Made by a program: the position numbers and the translations under genes. Shown here one piece after another: positions 36,470 through 47,795 of a stretch of 64,000 bases of DNA. The DNA comes from Sipunculus nudus (lineage: Eukaryota > Annelida > Sipuncula > Golfingiida > Sipunculidae): contig CM049320.1 in the NCBI GenBank assembly GCA_026874595.1, positions 12,177,964 through 12,241,963 of the forward strand, given 5' to 3'. Under the pieces are notes generated by a model that did no database searches, was not told the origin of the DNA, and saw nothing but the letters and a program-made list of their open reading frames with translations. Each line of letters begins with the position of its first letter. Within the stretch, counting starts at the first letter, position 1.

Positions 36470-38881
36470 TTGCCCCTCTGTTCTTGAGACTAGCTGTCTG
36501 AGCAATCATATCAGTTTCTCAGCTGTGTTTTCATCTAGTGTCCCCTGTGGATTACAAACCTATCACTAACTTACCATCCAGGGATATCCACATATTCTGT
36601 TACCAATTATGTGTTTACTTTATCTTTTGTCTTTTCGCTGCAGATTAGGCTAATTTGGTTTAGATTGCATTTAAATAAATCTTGAAGGAAAGGGCCAGTT
36701 TGTATAGTCTCTTCATGAAACTTTCTGCTGCTTAAAACATGTTTAATAAATAACATTTGTCTATAAGAGTTGTGATTAAAATTTTCTCCTAACTGCATGG
36801 ACCTGAAGAGCATAAATGAAATGTCTTGATCATTTAATTTCAATTCTTTTAATTTCCAGTGCAGCAAAGTTTTCAAGATTCTACAGAGCCCCTAATTAAC
36901 TTTTGTGATTTCATAACATATAGTTCTCCCACTGCCAGTTTATAGCCTCAAAATCAGCAAACCCTTTGCAGTGCCTCCTTGTGGCAACACACATTAACTG
37001 AGCACCTAACGGACTCAGGCTAAACTGCAGGGGACTCAGAGGTGTGGTGGGACCCAAGATATGCAGCATTCAATTCCCAATAACATGTTAACATCAACTG
37101 GTGACCACAGACCAGACCTCCAGCTATGGAACACACAGCTCCATTGTCTTGTGGACATCATAGGAGGGAAGAAGGTTAAGGGAGTAAACCCCAGTAGAAA
37201 ATCTTGCTTGGAGCCCTTAGGGCAGAGACCGTCATCCTGGGAAATGCTGGCAGCTCCTCCATCCAGGCCCATCACCAGCCGTCCTGACCTTGGATTACCA
37301 TTGGATTGGATGTGCCAGGATGAGAGAGTGAGGCTGACTCGGAACAAATCTCTTTCACTCTAATCCATGTCACGCTCAAGTCATGACATCGTCTCTCATT
37401 AAACCTAACAAGAAACACAGGATGCAAAAAAGCCAGAGCTACCAGCACCCTGACGGGGCCTTGATAAAATTTCATCCAAATCTGTTCAGAACTTTTTGTG
37501 TAAAATTGTGTAGAGACAGACCAAATAACCAAGGATAACACATGATATTTCTCATTATTTTGCAGTGGTTTATAACTATAGATTCCTGTTCATGTTTCTT
37601 ATTCTTACATTCATAAGACCACATGTATTTTGTAGATCCATTCATGAATACAAAATCCTCAGCTAAATGTCATGACCCTTGGGTCAATCCATATTTGTTC
37701 TAGAAAATGAAATATGTTTTCATGATCTTGTATTATGCAGTACTTCACTTAAGTATTTGCATTGGGTGATTTTTCCATAAAAAAAATTCCATGTACAGTC
37801 TCAAGCATTAACTGTCTCAAGTCCAAACCATGAAGAGAAAATGGTATGATTAAAGGATGTAAAGTCCTTGTAGGACTGGTAGCTTTTGTCTGCTTGGCAG
37901 TGTAGTGACACGCCAGTTGTTATAGTGCTTGCATAGATAACACAATAGGAAACTGGTTGTCATTCTTGGCAGCTTTAATGTGCTCCTTTCATGCCTCTTT
38001 GTCATATGGTAAAGAGGACATCTACTCTGGTCATGTGTGTTTCAGATAAAAACAGTAAGGATAGGTGAAAATGATGCTGGAGAACTCGGCCAACATGGCA
38101 GTCAGTGGCCGAACATGCAATCTGACAACAAAACCTCATGAAGAATTCATTTGATTATTGCAAAAATGCAGGCAAATTTGGCATAGAAGAATTCAGCTTT
38201 CGTGTTTCATGCCAAAAGTGCCATCCAGAAAATATTGGCTGCAAAGCCATGTTTTCATGGCATGCAAGAGAGTTTCACCAGAGGCTGCCATAGAAACTCA
38301 GCCGGAAATAAACAGTACTGCTTGTGTTGCCAAAATAGCAAGAATGGAGTCGATATTGTCATTCGCATGTGAGAATTCAAATGATGCAAGACAACCAGTA
38401 AGACTATAGCGTGTGGGTAACCTTCCCTGTAATCTCGTCATGTTCGGGATATTGATCCATTTAATGGAGTCACTCGTGCAGACGTGGGATTGTTATGTCA
38501 TCATCAACTTTAAGCCAGTTATCAATAATCACTCTCTGAAATGCCATCTGCTGTTTGATGTAAAAAGTTTTGTGTAGAGTTTGGAACTTTAAATGTAAAC
38601 CGTTTTTCATCCTCCTAAACAGAACTTGAGTCATGTGATTTAGCGGTGATTTAAATAAGACTGGTTTCAGACAGGTTCTGAGTGCTTTGCCATAATCTTG
38701 TCTGCCTGACTTTGAGTGGGATTACTGAAAATCAACACCAGGGGGCCCTGGGCTCTTGAAAGATATATATGACATATCAATATTTGTTATTTTATCAGAC
38801 GCTAAACTCTCCAACCCATTAAAATATTAAAAATTGCTTTTATTATCATTATTGCAAGTATTATTCTTCAGTTAAAAATTT
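36470..38881. other. Non-coding DNA with a repeat remnant
   Basis: At 37659-37686 a decayed 3' end, TCAGCTAAATGTCATGACCC, TTGGGTCAA, matches the Helentron-like terminus. The stretch 37030-37380 is GC-richer and open on both strands for about 100 codons, but neither frame has a recognisable domain. Confidence 0.45.
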
Positions 38882-39935
38882 GTTTTCAGCCGGACGCCGC
38901 CGCAGCGTAGGTGTCCTGAGAACTCCTCCGTAACCGCTGGGCGGAATTTTATGAAACCCAAGATTATGTTCGGGTCACATGTGAATTGCTGTGCCCCAAT
39001 TTTGTTTTGACCTCTGATCTTTCCTCTGTGCTCTGCGTCCATCTGTGCGTCTGTTTTGACACATTAACCCACATATCTCGGGAACCGTTTGACAGATCCG
39101 GAAAAAAATTTTGCACAAATGTAACCCTTGGATAGCTTTATAACATATATCAAAAATGGTGGCGCCACCTGCAACCATTTTTGCACGGTGTCCATCTGTT
39201 TATCTGCCTTGGGATAAAAATCACTCGTATCTCTGCATTGGTTTGACTTATCCACCTGAAATTTGCATGTGTATACATCCTGGACAGCTTTCTTGATTTT
39301 ATGATAGGTGGCGCCACCTACATTCAGGTTTACGCTGCAGACATCCAAGCTCATATGTCGGGAACTGTTTGACCTTTTGGGCCAAAATTTTGCATGGGTA
39401 TAGATCTCACATAGCTCTTTATCATACACAAAACTGGTGGCGCCACCTGCAACCATTTTTGCACAGCGTCCGTCTGTTTGTCTGATGTGGGATAAAATCA
39501 CAATTTTGCAGGTTTATACATCTTGGATAGCTTTCTTGATTTTATTACAGGTGGCTCCACTTACCTTCACATTTACCCTGCAGACATCCAAGCTCATATC
39601 TCTGGAACCGTTTGGCCGATTGGGCCAAAATTTTGCAAGTGTATAGATCTCACATTGCTCTTTATTATATGGGTCCATCTGTTTGTTTGCCGTGGGATAA
39701 AATTACTCATATCTTGACAGTGGTTTGACTTTTTTGCATTTGTATACAATTTGATAGCTTTCTGGATTTTGTGGTAGGTGGCACAACCTACATACACATT
39801 TCGGCTGCAGACATCCATGCTAATATGCAACACACCTCACTCTATTTCCCCTTGTTACTCAATCCATGCCTCACTTCACCCGTCCCACTCTGATTTCGGC
39901 GGATACACGTAGCTTGTCGACTACCCGTATTCTAG
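38882..39935 (+). mobile_element. CTAG-ended Helitron-like element C2
   Basis: Ends GGCGGATACACGTAGC, then CTACCCGTATTCTAG|TTT, as in C1. Internal modules share CATATCTCGGGAACCGTTTG, CCAAAATTTTGCA and intact palindromes at 39159, 39307 and 39436, with a degenerate one at 39549. The 5' hairpin GTATCCGCC...GGCGGATAC start is missing; the copy begins around CAGCCGGACGCCGCCG, so it is 5'-truncated. Confidence 0.7.
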
Positions 39936-40608
39936 TTTAAGCTTTATTAAACAGGCCAAGTTCAATGTGTCCTAACTTGACAGTGCAGCGTGCTCTCAAT
40001 TGTCTCTTGGTCCAGCACAGTGTGAACGCGAGTTACAATGTAGCCCGCTCCAAAGATTTACCATCGGTAAAAGTCCGTTCTACATTTGTGCTTCCAACAT
40101 GTGTAAACAGAATTGGAGTGCGCTATATAGATATAGTTAACAGCTCATAGATAAACAAGCTTGTGCCTATATCACAGAGGCATTATCAGAAATTTTCCTA
40201 ACAAGAATAACCTTGAGTACATAAATATGTACACTGGGTAAGCTGGAAATCTCACTCATTTTATAGAAAAGGTAATGAAATAGCTAGACTTAAGTCAAAC
40301 TTAAGGAACTGACGCAATTATAGCAGTATGAATCCTGATCATGAACAGAGTCACCTCTAGTTTGTTGTATATCATCTTCCTATAAAAAAAACTGGAACTA
40401 GGGCTGCCATCTAGTTGGGCAATTTCCAAGTTCAAGACAACAAGGTGAGGCAGAGATTAAATGCAAGATTCATTAAAATTTCCAGAGGAACCAGGTAAAA
40501 TTTTGCATGGGCTGATGGTCCATGCTCTCTGAGTGGTTTAGTTGTGGGTTGGTCAGAATATTTGCTTGATCAGTTTGCAATAAATTTCCATAGTTTATTG
40601 TACCAGTT
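39936..40608. other. Non-coding DNA
   Basis: The 61-codon frame at 39965-40150 has no recognisable domain. Nothing else is supportable. Confidence 0.4.
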
Positions 40609-40914
40609 GCTAGAATTGACATACATCTCAGGTAGATAGGAAGCTAGAATTGACATACATCTCAGGTAGATAGGAAGCTAGAATTGACATACATCTTAGG
40701 TAGATAGGAAGCGAGAATTGACATACATCTTAGGTAGATAGGAAGCTAGAATTGACATACATCTCAGGTAGATAGGAAGCTAGAATTGACATACATCTCA
40801 GGTAGATAGGAAGCTAGAATTGACATACATCTCAGGTAGATAGGAAGCTAGAATTGACATACATCTCAGGTAGATAGGAAGCTAGAATTGACATACATCT
40901 CAGGTAGATAGGAA
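40609..40914. repeat. Minisatellite, exactly 9 x 34 bp
   Basis: The unit begins GCTAGAATTGACATACATCT and continues CAGGTAGATAGGAA. Nine complete units fill 306 bp. Units 3 and 4 share a CTCAGG to CTTAGG change and unit 4 also has GCGAGA; the other seven are identical by eye. This homogeneity points to recent expansion. There are no unique spacers. Confidence 0.97.
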
Positions 40915-42020
40915 GGTTTAATAATATGTCCACCTTGCATGTGTGTCTGGCCAATTATCATGATTAATTGATCAATATGTTACTGAATATTTAGCAGGAA
41001 TAACAGAAGAAAAAAGCAGACTGGTGATGAATGTTTCAATTCAGATGTTAGGGCTGATAGCTGCCTCGGTTAATCGGTTAATCCATTGTCCTTTTCATGA
41101 TGGGCAGATGAGAAAGTAAAAAAAAATAACATTGCTTTTATTGACTTTCCTGCCCTTTGTAAATTTCCTACACTGTATTTTTTTCTGCGGTACTTCTGAT
41201 GAATTAGAGATTCATATCTTGGAAATCCTCAATTGCCAATACACTGAAAATTCTACAGTTATCTAAAAGTCTTTGAAAATACTAAAAAATCATGCAGAAT
41301 TAATGATGTTCTTGCCAGTGCTGTGTAAAGAACTTAATTAGGTTCTGGTTGCTGGATCTGAAATCTTTACTACCTTGGATATACCTTTGTTAAAAGTATA
41401 TTATACATGCAAACACTCTTAGCTCCCATCCCATTCGAGAAACTTAATTGCATGAGCAATAATGGCCTCATGAGCTATAACTTCCACACAAATTCAGACA
41501 TTGAACCCTAGTTAGAGACACTTACTTTGTTGGGGGTGTCTCGACCTCTGAGGGATATGACTTGGACTTCATACGGACGTGACCAAACTACAACACTGAT
41601 ATATAATTTTGGAAATTAAGCACATGATATTTAGATCACATCAATTCTTTACCAGGTAAAATCAACACGTGTTGAATCTTCGGTACATGTGATGAATTTA
41701 ATCCTGTTGACTGCTTCCCCTCTCACTCAAGGTTTTACTCATTCTTTACTCATACATTTTCCTGAAAGAAAAGCAAAGTACTCTTTTGATTATTTATTCT
41801 AGCTCTCAGTTGCTGCTGTGGCAGTTTTCAGTGTACATCTGTATGACGATTAATACCATAAGAAGAGCTTATGTTAAAAAAAAAGAATACAAATCTCATG
41901 TGCTATTCAATAAATACTCAGAAAGAAGACACCTTGATGTAATAAATATATGCAGTCAGAATTTAAGCAATGTATCAGCTGGGGACTTGTGTATTAATGA
42001 GCAGTCATTCTACTACATTA
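40915..42020. other. Non-coding DNA
   Basis: A possible single hAT-type end (TAGGGCTGATAGCTGCC followed by GGTTAATCGGTTAATCC) lies at about 41049, but no partner end was found. Otherwise there is no feature. Confidence 0.4.
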
Positions 42021-42562
42021 TAGCAAATCTGTGAGCTTATGTGATGGCGCTGCGTCGGCCGTCTGCTGTCCAGGGCTGGCCTGTCCACCATCCATGGCTG
42101 TAAGTCAGAAACCGTCAGAGATAGCAGCTGCAAATTATATGTAAGAATTAGTCATATGTAAAACTTGGTGCCCTAGAGCTTATTATTGGGTATTTGCATT
42201 AATTTGGATTTTATGGAGAAAAAGCTTAAAAACCTTTAAAAATCTTCTTCTCCTAAATAGTCCAGCCAAATTGTCCAATATTTCACAGAAATGTTCCCTG
42301 GAACAATCTCTCTCAAGTTTCTGTGAATGGTTTCAGTTCAGTGATTTTTGGCTGAGTTACAGGAATAACTTGGTCATCTGCCAAGAGGTCACTCAGTACA
42401 ACCAAGTGGGGTCCAGAAATCACCATGGCAACTGACCTGGCTCTGTCTGGTGTCTAGACAAGGTGTCTAGACTTCTAGACACATTGTCTAGACGCAGAAT
42501 GCCTAGATAAGAACTATTGGAAAAATATCTTTCAACTGTTTGAAAAAAAACCCGGGTTTGCA
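42021..42562 (+). mobile_element. F-type repeat (TAGCRAAYCTGTGAGCTTAT), copy 1
   Basis: Begins TAGCAAATCTGTGAGCTTAT, then GATGGCGCTGCGTCGGCCG and GTCCATGGCTGTAAGTCAG-like text. This matches 63882-64000 and, more distantly, 42563. The layout (T-run/TAGC, GAGCTTAT, GTCCGTC-rich) parallels the 5' ends of the A/B elements. The 3' end is not identified; it is abutted by copy 2. Confidence 0.6.
42451..42493. repeat. Clustered TGTCTAGAC motifs
   Basis: TGTCTAGAC occurs at 42451, 42464 and 42485, with TTCTAGAC at 42473. GTCTAGAC is a perfect 8-bp palindrome. Confidence 0.7.
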
Positions 42563-42800
42563 TTTTTAGCGAATCTGTGAGCTTATGCAATATTGTGGCT
42601 TTGTCTGTCTTCCGTCGTCTGTGGTGCGTCATAGCTATCTCAAAATGGGCAGGAGCTAGCATCACAGAATTTTTGGCAAAAATTTGTCTTCTAAAAAAAT
42701 TCTGTCGGATTTTGCTTATTTCTAGGCTAACTGCATTTTCTTAGATTTTATAGGGAAGAAGCTAAAAAAACATTAAAAAATGTTCTTCTCCAAAACCACA
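42563..42800 (+). mobile_element. F-type repeat, copy 2
   Basis: TTTTTAGCGAATCTGTGAGC, then CTTATGCAATATTGTGGC and TCTTCCGTCGTCTG. Its end (AAGCTAAAAAAACATTAAAA then TGTTCTTCTCC) resembles the end of copy 1 near 42224-42252, so the two are tandem members of one family. Confidence 0.6.
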
Positions 42801-43234
42801 CTGCCAATTGTCCGTTCATCTTTCCAAATAATCCACCTTGGCAAAAAAGAACGTTTCCAAAATATCCTGACATACATCCTAATTTTCATAATGTCCTAGT
42901 CCAAAACTTGCAGGTCTGAAACGTCCATTTCGTTGGAATATTAAAGAGTAAGGTAGATTTGCAGGACATAAGAGGATCAATATTAAATTTTAAAAAATAA
43001 ACCTCCATTTACTCGCAAAATTTGCAAAGGTTTGCATTAGGCCTGTAGGATTTATTGAAAGTTTTGTAAGGTATCCCTGTATTGCTCTCAAATGGTGAGT
43101 TATATGAAATAACCAGAAATAAAGGCCTGGTGGCTTTGCCTCTGATATATTTAAGCCATTATATATACTCTGGTGTTGTCATGTTGTCTGTAACACATAT
43201 AGTTAGCCAAAATGGAACTGATTTATAACATGGT
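42801..43234. other. Non-coding DNA
   Basis: No feature recognised. Confidence 0.4.
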
Positions 43235-43573
43235 AATGGGGTACTTTTGAACAGGATTATTGTTACTTAAGGTAATTCCTGTATTTGCTTATCAGCGCCA
43301 TCTACTATTCAAACTTTGAACGATTTAGAAGTTTAAGGTATCTATCTTTTCGATTAAACATTAACATTAATCATATTGCAATGCAACCTAGTGAAGTTTT
43401 ATGTATTCCTGTTGGCTATCCACTCATATGTATAAGAATATACAAAGAAATTAAACAGTTTTAATGCCTTACTCAAACGTTATGTGTTTCACTAAATGTA
43501 CACAAGATGGCGCTGATAAGCAAAAGCGGGAGTTACCATAAATAACAATAACCTTGTTCAAAAGTACCCCATT
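43235..43573. mobile_element. Fold-back MITE with 69-bp terminal inverted repeats
   Basis: The left arm 43235-43303 (AATGGGGTACTTTTGAACA ... GCTTATCAGCGCCATCT) pairs with the reverse complement of 43505-43573. By eye 61 of 69 positions match, with no gaps. The innermost 20 bases of the arms (TTTGCTTATCAGCGCCATCT) are identical. The 200-bp centre has no coding sequence. A second AAAAGTACCCCAAAAG lies just outside the right end. I could not define a target duplication, so the superfamily is unassigned. Confidence 0.85.
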
Positions 43574-43821
43574 CCAAAAGTACCCCAAAAGAGGATTGTT
43601 TTTTCAGTTTTGTTTGTCTGTCACTGAGGTGAATATCAAAATGTTTAGCTTCACATATCCTAAATATTCCAATATTCTGTGTTTTATTATTCTTTTTTTC
43701 TTTTTTTTTCAGGTAAGTGCCCGAAGTTGATGTGTCATCCCTCTTTTAGGCTGTGGCCATTCTACATTATTTGTGTCTGGAAGTGAAAATCCACACAAGA
43801 GAGTGATCAGTATGGACTCTA

Positions 43822-44035
43822 GAAGAGTATGATGTGGCAGACAGGATAAAGTGATGTGGCAGACAGGAAAATGTGTTGTGGCACACAGGAGTGTGTGATG
43901 TGGCACACAGAGAGTGTGTGATGTGGCACACAGAAAAGTGTTATGTGGCACACAGTAGAATGTGATTTGGCACACAGGAATGTGTGATGTGGCACACAGG
44001 AGTATGTGATGTGGTACACAGAAAAGTGTGACTGT
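43822..44035. repeat. Minisatellite of GTGTGATGTGGCACACAG units
   Basis: About ten units of 20-24 bp around GATGTGGCACACAGGA. The first two carry GGCAGACAGGA instead. GTGTG and CACAC within a unit are complementary, so each could form a small hairpin. Minus-strand frames (VPHHTLLCATSH) are translations of the repeat. Confidence 0.85.
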
Positions 44036-45539
44036 GCAAAATTGATGTCATCATAAGATCTCTGTATGACTCAAAACTTTTGTCCAGCAGGCTTAGTTAA
44101 GACATGAAATCGCCCCTAAAATTGTCAAGAATTCTTCCACTAAAAAGAGACTGTGCTCAGTACTTTTTCTGATGGTATTATCTGTCTGGATTCTGCAGAC
44201 CAAGTTTTCAAGGGACAATTTTAGTCAGTGTTCCTACAGGCCTCATTATTCATAAATCTGTAATATTCATGAAAATAGACTGGATCCTGTCACTATAAAT
44301 AAAACAACAAACTTTGATTCTATACATATGTATATTCATCCCTGAAAATAAATCAAACTCCTTTTCTTAAATTCTGTCGGTTGTGATATCTTTTTTGAGT
44401 GAATTCAAAGTTTCCTTTGCAAATCTGAGATGAGAGTTCCCCATATTCTTTGACTTTTTCCACTTTGTGACTTATTTCTTGACGTTCCTGTGGTGGAGAG
44501 AACTAAGTATCCAGTAGAGGTGACAGAAGAACACAGGTAGGTTGCTGAGGAATCCAGGTAAGGTTTGTTATACATGTTTTGTCCAAGATCTACGCTCTGA
44601 ACACAGAGCTTGACCTCCCAGCCGAGTGACCTTCTACTCACACGCTGTGAGAAATAGCAGGATTCTTCAGGTTTGGCAACACCCAGTCAGTTTGCACTGG
44701 ATAAAGTAAAACCTTATTGGCTCTGCGTATAAAAAAATCTGCAGAACTGGTAGAAGAATCTGATTGGCTTAGAGGGCGTGTAAACAAACACGGCTATGAG
44801 GGGCAAGCTCGTGCGGCACACAGTACAGGAAATATGCAGACAGTGGGGTATAACTGTCCTCAGGCAAGTCAGTATACAGGCTGTGTTGATAGCTGATGAT
44901 TGCATCGTTTGCATTCCAGTTTGGTGAAAAAGTGTAAAGTGACCGGTACATCAAAGAACATCCTTTTGTGCTGGTGATACTTGCAATGTGTTTGGTTAAA
45001 TATTATGCAGGGGGAATTCCACAGAGACAGCACCGCCTAGTGGCAAAACCTGAGCAGCAACTGCATTTTAATGCAACAGTTAGTGTAGCGAATATTTGAG
45101 TGTAGCATAGCCGCTGCTTACGGAGCGTATCCAAGATCATGATCAGGAAAAATCTATATGGTCTGTCATGGATATGGCAGCAGGTAAAGATTTCTCAGAA
45201 CCAAAGTCTTTGACTACAGTGAAGATTATACAGCAAGAGAATGGGTTTATATGGGTACAATTATTAGGTAAGTTTGAATCAGTGTGATCTACAACTGTGA
45301 CAATTCTCTCTAATTGAGGGAACCATGAAGAATACATTTGCCTGGGTAACGTGAAGATAGTAAGTAGACCTAGTCTGTAAGTCAGGACTTTAATTCAGGC
45401 TTCAGTTTATTTCACAAAGAGTCAAGCTAATAAAAGCCTCCACAGGTATTTCTTGAAGATGAACAGAGTCACCAGTGGTAGCCACAAAGGTTTCATTAAG
45501 GACCAAAGTGTGAGATCATTGGGGATGGGATCCTTTATC
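44036..45539. other. Non-coding DNA
   Basis: No supportable gene. Short frames at 44405-45337 lack recognisable domains. Confidence 0.4.
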
Positions 45540-46010
45540 ATAGCCTCTGTCAGGACCACTATCAGAACCACTGTCAGAACCTGTCTGAACCTCAGTGAGA
45601 GCTTCTGCCAGAACATCAATCAGTCAAAGCCTGATTCAAGGCCTCAGTGAGGACCACAGTGAAAGCCACAAACATTTAAAAAAAGGCCTCAGTCAGGACC
45701 ACAATCAGAGAGCCATAATCAGGGCATTATTAAGGACCACAGCAACGGCCTCCACACTCAGAGCAATATTATCAATACATTATTCAGAACCACAGCAAGG
45801 GCCTCATTCAGTACCGCAATGAGAGCCTCAATTAGGACCCCAGTCAGGACCACACCCTGAGCCATATAATTAGGGCACCATTCAGAACCACAGCAAGAGC
45901 CTCATTCAGAACTACAGTGAGAGCCACAATTAGGACCTCAGTCAGGCAGGACAACACTCAGAGCCATAATCAGGACATCATTCAGGAACACAGCAAGGCC
46001 CCAGACAAAG
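45540..46010. repeat. Degenerate tandem repeat (TCAGGACCACAGTGAGAGCC)
   Basis: Units of about 20-26 bp with the words AGGACCAC, AGAGCC(T/A) and CATTCAG recur some 18 times with heavy divergence. Frames through it (RTTIRTTVRT) are artefacts. Similar words appear at 55150-55235. Confidence 0.7.
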
Positions 46011-46011
46011 T

Positions 46012-46397
46012 CCGGTTTTCATGACAGTTTTGCCGCCGCATATAAATCCTGTTGGCGCTAAAACTCAAAAAATAGTTCACGGATCTTTACCAAACTTGGT
46101 ATATGTATAGATATGGGTGAGAGGACAATGCCTTTTAAAATGAGGTCATGACCTTTACTAGGAGAGTGTCTTTGACCTTGAATAGGTCAAATCACAAAAA
46201 TTCTTTAAATATCTCAAGTGATCTTGCATGGATTGATCCAAAAATTATTTGATTGAAAGGTTGTCATGTTCTAGAAACTGGTGGCGCCACCTATTATTCT
46301 TTCCTTGTTTTCGTGCCTTTTAAAACCCCCTAAATTGCCACTTGACATCTTATCAAGGGCTAGGCCAAGTTTGAATATGGATGACCTTGATGCGTTT
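46012..46397 (+). mobile_element. E-type repeat, left part (host of A2)
   Basis: Starts near CCGGTTTTCATGACAG and CCGCCGCATATAAATCC, followed by GGTCATGACCTTTACTAG, TTAAATATCTCAAGTGATC and an intact palindrome at 46280. It is interrupted at GATGACCTTGATGCG|TTTTT by A2 and resumes at 54516. Confidence 0.6.
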
Positions 46398-47795
46398 TTA
46401 GCTCAGCTGACTTTCAGTCATGCTGAGCTATAGCGATCACTCTTTGTCCGTCGTCCGTCTGTCCGTTTACTAGGCACAAATCGTAACCGCTGGACCTAGA
46501 ATCTTGTAACTTGACATTCTGAGAGGTCGATAAAAAATCTCCATGGAAACCAGAAATTAGGTCTCTGTTTCCCATATCCTTCAAGCTATGGGGCCCCAAA
46601 GTACCCCCCAGAATAGTCAAAAATTTCATACAAAAACTTCAATATCTCATTAACTACATCACTGATGGTCATGATTTTTTGCATACATATTGATCATGAG
46701 ATGTTTCATCAGTTCCTGCAGACTGGTGGCGCCACCTGTATTTTTCGATTTTTTACGAATAGTTTTCTCTATTTTTGAGACCTTAAAAAATGTGAACATC
46801 TGTTAACAGGGCACAAATCGTAACGACTGGACCTAGAATCTTCATTCTTGACACACAGGGAGACCTATGAAAAGTCTTCATGGAAACCTGAAATTAGGTC
46901 TCTGTTACCCATATCCTATGAGCTATGGGGCCCCAAAGTACCCCCAAGAATAGTCAAAAATTTCATACAAAAACTTAAATATCTCATTAACTACATCACT
47001 GATGGTCATGATTTTTGGCATACATATTGATCATGAGATGTTTCAACAGTTTCTGCAGACTGGTGGCGCCACCTATATTTTTGATTTTTTACGAATAGTT
47101 TTCTCTATTTTTTAGACCTTTAAGAATGTGAACATCTGTTAACAGGGCACAAATCGTATAGACTGGACCTAGAATCTTCTTTTTTTACACAGTGAGAGAC
47201 CTATAAAAAGTCTCCATGGAAACCAGAAATCAGGTCTCTGTTACCCATATCCTTTGAGCTATGGGGCCCCAAAGTACCCCCCCCCCCCCCCCAGAATAGC
47301 AAAAAAATTTCATACAAAAACTTCAATATCTCATTAACTACATCACTGCCGGTCATGATTTTTGGCATACATTTTAATTATGAGATGGTCCATCAGTTCC
47401 TGCAGACTGGTGGCGCCACCTGTATTTTTCGATTTTTTACGAATTTTTTTCTCTATTTTTGAGACCTTAAAAAATGTGAACATCTGTTAACAGGGCACAA
47501 ATCGTAACGACTGGACCTAGAATCTTCATTCTTGACACACAGGGAGACCCATGAAAAGTCTCCATGGAAACCTGAAATTAGGTCTCTGTTACCCATATCC
47601 TATGAGCTATGGGGCCCCAAAGTACCCCCCAGAATAGTCAAAAATTTCATACAAAACTTCAATATCTCATTAACTACATCACTGATGGTCATGATTTTTG
47701 GCATACATATTGATCATGAGTTGTTCCAACAGTTTCTGCAGACTGGTGGCACCACCTATATTTTTTGATTTTTTACGAATAGTTTTCTCTATTTT

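Noticed and set aside
37036-37363. Overlapping about 100-codon frames on both strands in a GC-richer patch
   Set aside because: No recognisable domain, both strands open equally, no good splice sites; probably a chance result of local composition.
40609-40914. Regular 34-bp repeats resembling a CRISPR array
   Set aside because: Units are directly contiguous with no unique spacers, and the window is clearly from an animal genome.
41049-41090. TAGGGCTG...GGTTAATCGGTTAATCC as a hAT element end
   Set aside because: No partner terminus or target duplication was found within reasonable distance, so it is not listed as an element.
43709-44019. Two overlapping minus-strand histidine/cysteine-rich frames
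   Set aside because: Both run through the GATGTGGCACACAG minisatellite in different frames, so neither is selected as coding.
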